Part shown: positions 1 through 7,135 of the stretch, one piece after another | Layout of the letters: every line of letters starts with the position of its first letter | Position numbering within the stretch: the stretch's first letter is position 1 | Origin: an uncultured Flavobacteriaceae bacterium | Lineage (GTDB): Bacteria > Bacteroidota > Bacteroidia > Flavobacteriales > Flavobacteriaceae | Direction of reading: 5' to 3' | Assembly (NCBI GenBank): GCA_947504035.1 | Contig: CANNGA010000013.1 | Coordinates: forward strand, 62,001 to 126,000 | Length of the DNA: 64,000 bases | Program-made: the position numbers and the translations under genes | The notes under the pieces: model-generated | Seen by the model: only the letters and a program-made list of their open reading frames with translations | Told to the model about the DNA's origin: nothing | Database searches by the model: none

Positions 1-2
1 AC

Positions 3-3000
3 ATACATATCAATACCGATTTTCAATTGATAGAAGGTACCGTAGAAACCAGTTACGATAAGAATTGGGGAGATATTGCAAGTGTAGATGAACTTATAGA
101 TGATGTTTTTGGGAGTAAAGGCGATGTAAAAACATTTGATGCTACAAATATAGATGTTACGGCTGTTAAAGTAGATGAGAACGGAAAGATTATTTTAATA
201 GATGCCGCTAGTAATCCGCACCCAATAGAAGTAGATACACCTGTTGTTATCACCGATAAAGATGGTGAAAAATGGAAGGTAGACGAAGACGGTAAAGTGA
301 CCAATCTAGGCAAAGAAGCAGAAGGTGGTACAGCCACCAAAGAAAACACTAATGGCGTTGGTAGTAACGGTACTATCAATACAATAACATCTCAAGATGT
401 AACAATTGTATTTAATCCTTCTGGGTTTTACAGTACAGACCAGCTGCGAACAGCTATAACGACACCTAATTATGTAAAGGAGTATCCTAGTATTCCATTA
501 TCAAGAGGCGGCGATTACAATGTTATGTATAAAGCGGTCTCTAACAGTCCAAATAAAACAGATGTTATAGAAGCCACGGCGACCCTTAAAAATGGGAAAA
601 CTACTAGCGATATCATCTTCAAAACAAAAGAAGGAGTAACAGTGCCTACCACTTGGGAAGATAATACTGCTACATTAACAATAGAACAACAGTTTAATTT
701 TGTAAAGGATGAAATAATTGCGACGGTTAGACCTAAAGATACTACAGCAAATTACGATATAGCAGGTAAGATGAATATTTGGCACTTACAACAGCAAGAG
801 GTTAATCTTACTATAGTGCCAATTGCTAATGCGACGTTAGATGATGAACGTATAAAAGAGCAGATTAATGCGATATACAATCCTGTAGGTGTTAATTTTA
901 ATATTACAGTAGCTCCGTCTTTTAGCATAAACAAAGCAGTATGGGATGTAGAAAATGTTAATGACAAATTAGATGTAGGCGATAGTAATATATTAGCAAA
1001 TTATACACCAGAAGAGCGTGCGATTTATAAGCATTACAAGACACAACACCCAATACAAAATCAAATGTATTATGTTTTTGTTTTAGGAGATGCTATTAAA
1101 ATAACGAATACAGATGTAGAAGGCTTTATGCCGCTTAAACGCCAATATGGCTTTGTCTTTAATGCCTCAAATACAGCACGTACTATTGCGCATGAGTTAG
1201 GTCATGGTATTTTTGGTTTAGAACATCCGTTTACAGAGTACAATAGCTCTCAAGGCAGTACCGATTTGTTAATGGATTATGGCCTTGGTACTGCTTTTAC
1301 ACATATGGATTGGCAAAAAATACACGCGCCAGGACTGCAGTTGTATTTGTTTCAAGGGGATGAAGATGGGGAGAACCATACTATTAGAGGACTATTTAAG
1401 AGGCTTAATTTTGGTAAGAATGAAGATGAAACATTTTCTTTTTTAACACCTACAGCACAATATACTGTATTGCCAAAAGATGTAAAAGATGTTGTGACAT
1501 TTTATGGATATTATGGGACAAGTTTTAAAGAAGATAAAGAAACATTTAAGGAATTTATGACTATAGTTCCTGGTACACTTAAATCATTTAAAATAGGAGA
1601 AAAAATATTTGATGCTGTAATAGATTTAACAGGGAATACATTGGTGTTAAAGGGGTATTTTAATAAAGAAGAGAAATATGAACCAGAAAAATATGGGATA
1701 GTATTAGGAGCTAAAAACACAAAGAATGCTATAATATTTGCAGTAGAAGATAATAACAATACTATAGGTTATAAAGGTATTGAAATAAAAGCTTCTAATT
1801 ATTCTGTTTTCACTACTAATAGTGTTATTAAATCACCTTTGGATTATCCATATAATAAAATTTGGGTTACAAGTGTTAAAGATTTGAAAGTTCAAGCAAC
1901 GGGGAGTCAGTATTCGTATAATCCTCAAGAAGTGGAATGGGTTTTTAAATCAGGTAATTACACACCTAATGATAATACCCTTTTAATTAGAAATAAAATA
2001 TTAGAATTTAAAACAGCATATTCTAAATATATTGAGAATACAACGGAGCGCTATGGTAAATGGGAAGCGAGTAATGCTTGTAATGCTGGGTATGGTTTTG
2101 ATAATTTTCTAAAAAACAAATTCTGTAACTATACACCTCCTGCTGGTTTTGGTAATCATATGGGGACTTTTTCTAGAAATGAGTTAGCTTTTCCAGAAAA
2201 AGCACTTGAACTCCAAAAAATGTATTATGAATTTCTAATTAAAGATGCAGATAAACAACTGAATGATGTATCCGTAAATCTGTTAAGTTATAATGATTTA
2301 ACGAAAATAGAAGAAAGTAATTGTCGTATAATCACAAAAACAATTAATACAGGAAACCAGAACGATATTTCATTATTAAAATCAGAGACAATACTTTTTT
2401 TAATAAAGAAATTAATTCAAGAAGGATGTACAACAGAGGGATATAATATAGAAAACACTTATGAGTATGCTATAGTTAAATTAATAAATGAGAGTAACAA
2501 AAAAAATGCAGATGAATTAATAAAAGGGTTAACAGACAACAAATATCATATTGAAGAGAAAGCGTTGTTAGGGTATTTGTTTGATGTAATGCATGATTGG
2601 GGAGGCGAAGACAATTTCACCCTATTTACAAAAGCTCTAATTAAACAGTGGAAGGCTTCAAGTTTTAATAACATAGAAGATGTTGAGATTCTACCCTATG
2701 AATCAGATAAAACTTTGGGCTTTTATTTTGATAATTATGATTTTAGTTTCGCAGACAAAACATTTAGGACTATAAATGTTTATGACCCTTTAAAAAATAA
2801 AGTAACGCACCCTTATGTATATCAAACAGGTACAGGTGAATTATTACATACGTTTAATGCATTTACACCTGTTTATTTGACTAAGTTTAATACATTAAAC
2901 GCTGCATTTAAACCATCTGTAGCACTCGTGCCGCTATTTGTGTTAAAGGCTTTAGAAGTAAAAAATAAAACACATAATTGGGAGACGGGAGGTGTTTTAG

Positions 3001-4103
3001 TTTTTGATGTGCTAACCACATTTTCGGGTTTTGGAAACCTAGCAAAACTTAGGCATTTCATTAAGCTTAAAAAATTAAGTCAATTAGATAAATTACGAAA
3101 TATCAAGATAATTTTTGGCGCATCAGAATTTGTGTCTGGATCGGCAGGTATTATGCTTAACTTAATTGATTGTAAACCAGAAAACGCTTCAATATGTGAT
3201 CAAATAAGAGCTTATTTGTTTTTTATAGAAATGGCAAGTCTTAGCGGTGATGCCATTGTATCTCGTAAAATTAAAAATGCGATTAAAGAAACAGCTTCAG
3301 ATGCTTTAGAAGCTATTGAGAAATCGGGAACTAGGGTGGATCCTAAAATATTAGATGAATTAAGGGCAGCAAAAAATGGTGGTGAAACCTTAAATAAAAT
3401 TAAGAGGTTAGAAAATGCTTTCGAGGCAACGAGCGTAACAAAAAAACAATTTGTAGAGAGTGTGTATGGTTGGGGGAATATAACAGGAGATAAATTAACC
3501 AAGTTGAAAGAAGATGCTTATTTGCATTGGGCAGAAGGGAATTATGATGATTTATATGATTTGTTTAACAAGAACCTTAAGAATGAAAATAAAATTAACG
3601 GAGGTTGGCCGCCTTATAATGGATTTAAACAATCACCAACTGTTATATCAGGAAAGGATATTGAAAATTATAACGTCGTTTATGATCGGTTTCAAACAGT
3701 AAGGGTTGATAAGGAAGGAAATATTATTGAGTCTCAAAAATTGGGAGGTGGTTTTGCTAGTCCCGTACCTAAAAATAAGTACGATGTAGATTACCCATAT
3801 AGTTATGCGTCGAGAGCGCTTATGGATGATATTAGTGAAGGTACATATTATATAAAGTTTAAATTAAAGAATACACAAGGAGTTAGTTTTGAGGTTGGTG
3901 AAGCGATACCTTGGAGAACAAAAGAAGGAAAACGTGTTCAAGGTAAAGCGACTCAAATTAAATCAAACGTCAAACTTAATGAACTTGAAAAGGATATAGA
4001 TTATGAAATTTTACAGCGTTCCGTTTATCGTAACAGTAATTGGGTTGATGAGGTAGAAGATATAGGCTTTCAGTTAGATAAGTTCAAATTTAAATGTAAA
4101 TGA
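3..4103 (+). CDS. Large polymorphic toxin, metzincin domain plus TNT-like C-terminus (5' partial)
   Basis: The frame is open to the window edge, so the true start lies upstream; residue numbers count from the TTG at 27. A zinc-protease motif HELGHGIFGLEH (HExxHxxGxxH, residues 389-400) is followed by LLMDYG, a plausible Met-turn, so a metzincin protease domain is visible; it may process the protein. A long variable middle and a hydrophobic/helical pretoxin stretch follow. The last ~165 residues begin with GGWPPYNGF (~1192-1200), then DRF, GGGFASPV, SRAL and GEAIPW, in the order seen in TNT-type NAD+ glycohydrolase toxins (PF14021). That fits a contact or secreted toxin tip. The next gene overlaps its stop codon, as toxin/immunity pairs do. 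Domain order and protease motif are seen; NADase activity is inferred from motif order only. Confidence 0.7.
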   Translation: MHINTDFQLIEGTVETSYDKNWGDIASVDELIDDVFGSKGDVKTFDATNIDVTAVKVDENGKIILIDAASNPHPIEVDTPVVITDKDGEKWKVDEDGKVTNLGKEAEGGTATKENTNGVGSNGTINTITSQDVTIVFNPSGFYSTDQLRTAITTPNYVKEYPSIPLSRGGDYNVMYKAVSNSPNKTDVIEATATLKNGKTTSDIIFKTKEGVTVPTTWEDNTATLTIEQQFNFVKDEIIATVRPKDTTANYDIAGKMNIWHLQQQEVNLTIVPIANATLDDERIKEQINAIYNPVGVNFNITVAPSFSINKAVWDVENVNDKLDVGDSNILANYTPEERAIYKHYKTQHPIQNQMYYVFVLGDAIKITNTDVEGFMPLKRQYGFVFNASNTARTIAHELGHGIFGLEHPFTEYNSSQGSTDLLMDYGLGTAFTHMDWQKIHAPGLQLYLFQGDEDGENHTIRGLFKRLNFGKNEDETFSFLTPTAQYTVLPKDVKDVVTFYGYYGTSFKEDKETFKEFMTIVPGTLKSFKIGEKIFDAVIDLTGNTLVLKGYFNKEEKYEPEKYGIVLGAKNTKNAIIFAVEDNNNTIGYKGIEIKASNYSVFTTNSVIKSPLDYPYNKIWVTSVKDLKVQATGSQYSYNPQEVEWVFKSGNYTPNDNTLLIRNKILEFKTAYSKYIENTTERYGKWEASNACNAGYGFDNFLKNKFCNYTPPAGFGNHMGTFSRNELAFPEKALELQKMYYEFLIKDADKQLNDVSVNLLSYNDLTKIEESNCRIITKTINTGNQNDISLLKSETILFLIKKLIQEGCTTEGYNIENTYEYAIVKLINESNKKNADELIKGLTDNKYHIEEKALLGYLFDVMHDWGGEDNFTLFTKALIKQWKASSFNNIEDVEILPYESDKTLGFYFDNYDFSFADKTFRTINVYDPLKNKVTHPYVYQTGTGELLHTFNAFTPVYLTKFNTLNAAFKPSVALVPLFVLKALEVKNKTHNWETGGVLVFDVLTTFSGFGNLAKLRHFIKLKKLSQLDKLRNIKIIFGASEFVSGSAGIMLNLIDCKPENASICDQIRAYLFFIEMASLSGDAIVSRKIKNAIKETASDALEAIEKSGTRVDPKILDELRAAKNGGETLNKIKRLENAFEATSVTKKQFVESVYGWGNITGDKLTKLKEDAYLHWAEGNYDDLYDLFNKNLKNENKINGGWPPYNGFKQSPTVISGKDIENYNVVYDRFQTVRVDKEGNIIESQKLGGGFASPVPKNKYDVDYPYSYASRALMDDISEGTYYIKFKLKNTQGVSFEVGEAIPWRTKEGKRVQGKATQIKSNVKLNELEKDIDYEILQRSVYRNSNWVDEVEDIGFQLDKFKFKCK

Positions 4104-4669
4104 TGAAAAGTATTTTAGAGTTTCAAGCAAAATTAAATAAGATTGATGCCACAGATCATACAATTTCTAAAGAAAAAACTTTTAGTATTCAGCAAGAATT
4201 GGAAAGACCCTACCCAATTGTTTTTTTAGATTCAAATAAAGAAAAAATCAGTGTCAGTTTGGGGGTTTATGGAAATATACCTGATTTAGATAAAAGAGAC
4301 GCTAAGGTCTATATTAAGCCTTTAGAAGCTAATAAAGATATAATTATTGAAGATAAATTTAACCTTCAAGATTTAGAGTATATTTCTAATTTATTTAAGA
4401 TGCAATTAAAGGATATTATTTTTATGGGGCGAAAAAAAACGATAACAGACTTGTCACATGTAAATGAATTGTATAAATCACCTGCTTACTTAGTGTACAT
4501 AGAAAACAAAATAAATACATATATAATGATTTATTTTCAGCGTTGGTCACATCCTTCACAACCAAGAGGTGCTGGAGAAGATCAATATGGAGAGGATAAC
4601 ACTTATGTTCACGGCATTTGGGAAAATCCAAAATTGCCGTTTAGCATCCAAAATAAAATTAAAAAGTAA
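4100..4669 (+). CDS. Putative immunity protein for the TNT-like toxin
   Basis: A 189-residue soluble protein with no signal peptide or membrane segment. Its ATG overlaps the TGA of the toxin gene (ATGA), and a second in-frame ATG at 4103 is an alternative start. It is highly charged with no family I recognise; the C-terminal part is rich in W, P, G, D and E (WSHPSQPRGAGEDQYGEDN). Immediate translational coupling to a toxin C-terminus, cytoplasmic character and small size are the usual marks of an immunity gene, so this is the best guess. The function is inferred from position alone. Confidence 0.55.
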   Translation: MMKSILEFQAKLNKIDATDHTISKEKTFSIQQELERPYPIVFLDSNKEKISVSLGVYGNIPDLDKRDAKVYIKPLEANKDIIIEDKFNLQDLEYISNLFKMQLKDIIFMGRKKTITDLSHVNELYKSPAYLVYIENKINTYIMIYFQRWSHPSQPRGAGEDQYGEDNTYVHGIWENPKLPFSIQNKIKK

Positions 4670-5748
4670 TGAAACGACTATTTTTTATAATCATTTTCTT
4701 TCTTAGTTTCTGTGCAACTAATGCGCAGTGTCGAGAAGTAGCTTATGCTTCAGATCTGCGTAAAAGTGAAGACTTGCGGAATATAACTAGAGATAGCCCT
4801 TTAGGTCAAGATGCTTGGTACATATTATATGAAACTAATAAATTAGAACTCACTACTAATAAAAAAGCACTAGAAGATCTTATAGATCGTATAAAATCAT
4901 CTGGAAAGAGTACCGAAGATTTTTTAGATGATATTATTGCTCATGGTGGTTATGACGCTTGGAAGAATTTCACTAACGGGGTGGATGAGTTAGCTGATAT
5001 ATTAAAGCCACTCAAAGGCAAGTATACTGATGATGTTTTAGATGCTTTGAAAAAAGACTTTCCTAATGCAACTGACTTAAAAAAGATTGTTGATGATGGT
5101 TTGGTGGATAGTTGGAAGGTGTTATCGAATGGCAAGGCTTCTTTGCGAAATATTGACAATATCAATGCTGTAGATGCTTTTAAGAAAGCGAATCCAAATG
5201 TAAGTGATGATGCTATTAAAAGTGTTTTTGATGGAATGAAAGCGAGTAGAAAACAATCTTTTGTGGATGCACTAGGAAGTTGTGCGGATAACAAAAACCT
5301 GATAGGTTCATTGAAAAAATCAAGGCTTGCCTCAGTTGAAGAAATCAAAGATGCATTGAACAAGATGCGTAATTACAAAACAGGGAAGCCGCAATCTGGA
5401 AATTTAGGTTATTTAGAAGGCAATGTATCGGGAGCTAATATTGATGGAAATAAGTTTTGGAAAAGTGTTTCACTTGCTGAAGCTCGTAAAGAGATACATA
5501 TTTTTAATGCTATAGACGCAACAGGTTCTTCAGGAACTTGGAAACGTATTACAGACTCTGAATATCGTATGTTAAATGATTTAGCCAAAAAATTAGGTGG
5601 AGTTAAAGGTCAAGTAAAAGAAAGTGTTACTGGTTCATTGAAAATAGTGTCAGAGAATCCTTATTGTACTTCTTGTCAGGGTGTAATACAGCAATTCAGC
5701 GATATGTTTCCTAATGTAGAAATAATGTTAATAGATGGAGTCAAATAA
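4669..5748 (+). CDS. Secreted deaminase-fold toxin (BURPS668_1122-like)
   Basis: 359 residues with an N-terminal signal peptide (MKRLFFIIIFFLSFCATNAQ, cleavage near residue 20). The middle carries tryptophan-containing repeats (DAWYILYET, DAWKNFTNG, DSWKVLSNG) typical of Bacteroidota toxin stalks. The last ~80 residues hold a zinc deaminase signature: TDSE with Glu298 as probable proton donor, then PYCTSC with Cys333 and Cys336 as metal ligands and QFSDMFPN after them. This is the layout of the BURPS668_1122 nucleic-acid deaminase toxins (PF14424), which deaminate cytosine or adenine bases. The start overlaps the previous stop by one base (TAATG). The family is known as toxins; the substrate here is unknown. 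Having its own signal peptide while following another toxin suggests a separate secreted cassette. Confidence 0.75.
   Translation: MKRLFFIIIFFLSFCATNAQCREVAYASDLRKSEDLRNITRDSPLGQDAWYILYETNKLELTTNKKALEDLIDRIKSSGKSTEDFLDDIIAHGGYDAWKNFTNGVDELADILKPLKGKYTDDVLDALKKDFPNATDLKKIVDDGLVDSWKVLSNGKASLRNIDNINAVDAFKKANPNVSDDAIKSVFDGMKASRKQSFVDALGSCADNKNLIGSLKKSRLASVEEIKDALNKMRNYKTGKPQSGNLGYLEGNVSGANIDGNKFWKSVSLAEARKEIHIFNAIDATGSSGTWKRITDSEYRMLNDLAKKLGGVKGQVKESVTGSLKIVSENPYCTSCQGVIQQFSDMFPNVEIMLIDGVK
4816..4836 (+). repeat. 21-base direct repeat, copy 1 (inside deaminase toxin gene)
   Basis: This stretch encodes WYILYET in the stalk of the deaminase toxin. An identical 21-base stretch occurs at 6011-6031, in the same codon phase, in the orphan fragment downstream. 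The flanking bases differ on both sides. Confidence 0.9.
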
Positions 5749-5980
5749 AGAGTTACAGTTTAAAATAATGGTTACCTTTCCTCATCTCTTGGAAAAGGAA
5801 GTTAAAGATTTTAATGAGTTCTATGGGACAGATTTTAAGATAGTTGAGACTATCTATGACGAAGTGCCATTTTGTAGGCTAAAAGTAACTAAATATGAGC
5901 CTTCCCATGTTTTTGACTTAGGATACAGTCTAGCAGTCTTACAGTATAAAATGCGAGAAGAGGGAGAGATTGATTGGTGA
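5735..5980 (+). CDS. Putative immunity protein for the deaminase toxin
   Basis: 81 residues, no signal peptide, starting 14 bases inside the 3' end of the deaminase toxin gene in another frame (ATGGAGTCAAATAAA). It is small, mixed alpha/beta by composition and acidic at the C-terminus (REEGEIDW). I recognise no family. Overlap with the toxin 3' end argues for co-expression, as expected of an immunity partner that protects the producing cell. Function is inferred from context only. Confidence 0.5.
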   Translation: MESNKELQFKIMVTFPHLLEKEVKDFNEFYGTDFKIVETIYDEVPFCRLKVTKYEPSHVFDLGYSLAVLQYKMREEGEIDW

Positions 5981-5992
5981 TCTTAAAACATT

Positions 5993-6241
5993 TTGCAAGA
6001 ATATATAAAGTGGTACATATTATATGAAACTGGTGAATTTACTCAAGCCAGACTAGGTAATCAATTATTAAAATATGATCCTATTATAAAAACAGTTATC
6101 GTTGGTCATGCGAAGAATAAGGAAATATTATCATTTTACAAAGCACTTCCGCAATACGTGAAAATTGATCCATGGACTGACGCTGTTAATATTGCTATTG
6201 GAAAAACTGGGTTAACAATTAAAGACTTAAAATTCTTATGA
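5993..6241 (+). CDS. Orphan toxin-tip fragment, displaced cassette
   Basis: An 82-residue frame with no ATG at its beginning; TTG at 5993 is the first plausible start, right after an in-frame TAA at 5984. Its first residues WYILYETGEF match the stalk of the deaminase toxin (WYILYETNKL), and that part is an exact 21-base nucleotide repeat. The rest (YDPIIKTVIVGHAKNKEI...IDPWTDAVNIAIGKTGL) is unlike that toxin and looks like another toxin C-terminus. Lacking a signal peptide and most of a stalk, it is probably a silent or decayed toxin tip left when cassettes were exchanged, followed by its own immunity-type gene through an ATGA overlap. It may be untranslated. Confidence 0.5.
   Translation: MQEYIKWYILYETGEFTQARLGNQLLKYDPIIKTVIVGHAKNKEILSFYKALPQYVKIDPWTDAVNIAIGKTGLTIKDLKFL
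6011..6031 (+). repeat. 21-base direct repeat, copy 2 (orphan toxin tip)
   Basis: Identical to 4816-4836 and in the same reading phase (WYILYET). It marks the join between conserved toxin stalk sequence and a new tip, and could be a recombination patch for cassette replacement. Confidence 0.9.
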
Positions 6242-6789
6242 CTAAAATAATTAATAGAATTCAAGCATTAAATTTCTTGTCTAGTTTTGAAATTATCCTT
6301 GCAGATAGAGATGAATTGTTAAACACATTAGAGTCAGATTATTTAGATGATAATGGAGAGTCTATTGAATATGTAGATTTTTGCTCTTATGAGGTGCAGT
6401 TATTTTTGATTAATTTTTATAGCGAAGAAGTAAATCGTGGCGTTACCAATGAATTTTTACTCTCTTTTTTGCAAAAAAATGGTTTAGAAGTTGTTCAAAT
6501 AGAAGGAGAAGAAGAGCCATTATATATGTGTTCTTGTTGTGGTTGTAAGAGTCTTCCTGATAGATATGAATATAGTATTTGTAGGGTATGTTTTTGGGAA
6601 GATTCTGGTGATTATGAGCCTAACTCTGATCAGCACAGTTCATGTAATCGCATGAGTATTAAGACTGGAAGAATGAATTTTAAGAAATTCGGAGCTTGTA
6701 GTGAAAGAAGCTTAGAATTTGTAGATCCTCTAGGGAAAGAGAAGTTTAGACAAGAGATTGAATTTTTAGAGAATAATGAGTTTTTTTAA
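6238..6789 (+). CDS. CPCC-type cysteine-rich domain protein, possible immunity protein
   Basis: 183 residues. The N-terminal half is acidic and helical. The C-terminal half matches the cysteine-rich CPCC family (PF14206): MCSCCGCKSL, then YSICRVCFWEDSGD, and a conserved tail NRMSIKTGRMNFKKFGAC. The usual CPCC core reads CSCC here, keeping the paired cysteines expected to hold zinc. CPCC proteins are common beside bacterial polymorphic toxin genes. The start overlaps the upstream fragment (ATGA at 6238-6241), so it is probably the partner of that lost toxin tip. The domain call is solid; the immunity role is inferred. Confidence 0.75.
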   Translation: MTKIINRIQALNFLSSFEIILADRDELLNTLESDYLDDNGESIEYVDFCSYEVQLFLINFYSEEVNRGVTNEFLLSFLQKNGLEVVQIEGEEEPLYMCSCCGCKSLPDRYEYSICRVCFWEDSGDYEPNSDQHSSCNRMSIKTGRMNFKKFGACSERSLEFVDPLGKEKFRQEIEFLENNEFF

Positions 6790-7135
6790 ATACATATACC
6801 TTCTACTAACATTTCTAGGATTCTTTTCCGCCAATCTAAAACCCCCGCTAGCGCTCGTTTGTAACGAGTGCCATCAAGAGTGAAGTTAGAACGCTTTAAG
6901 GAGTTCTAAAAAAGAAAAAGAAACTAGGAAGAGAGATTTTTAAAAATGTAAGAAAGAATTAGATTGTAAGTTGCAAATTATTTTTAGTAGATTAAGGAAT
7001 ATTATTTTAAAGACAAAACATAAATAAAATAGAATATAATGACTAAACAAGAATTTTAAGATAAAAAATAACAGTGTTTATTAGTGAAATGATTCGTATA
7101 GGAACAAATTATATTAAGACAGTTTAAAAACCATC
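6790..7135. other. Intergenic gap at the end of the toxin locus
   Basis: 346 bases with no convincing frame. It holds the palindrome CGCTAGCG (6847-6854) merging into a CTCGTT-TGT-AACGAG hairpin, then A-rich sequence. No clear -7 element is seen before the gene at 7136. Confidence 0.6.
6851..6871. repeat. Hairpin (REP-like) after the toxin cassettes
   Basis: GCGCTCGTT-TGT-AACGAGTGC folds into a 9-bp stem with a three-base loop, perfect except for one G.T pair. It overlaps the 8-base palindrome CGCTAGCG at 6847-6854. It is not followed by a T run, so it is not a standard terminator. The form resembles REP-like hairpins, but there is only one copy in the window. Confidence 0.6.

Noticed and set aside
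53-379. Antisense frame of 108 codons opposite the toxin gene, and similar long antisense frames elsewhere
   Set aside because: They mirror codon bias of real genes on the other strand, lack recognisable domains and lie fully inside confident genes.
4669-5748. Deaminase gene as a housekeeping cytidine deaminase
   Set aside because: It has a signal peptide, a repeat-rich stalk and toxin-type motif spacing with a coupled small gene, which does not fit nucleoside salvage enzymes.
6847-6871. Hairpin as a rho-independent terminator of the toxin operon
   Set aside because: There is no T run on either strand directly after the stem.
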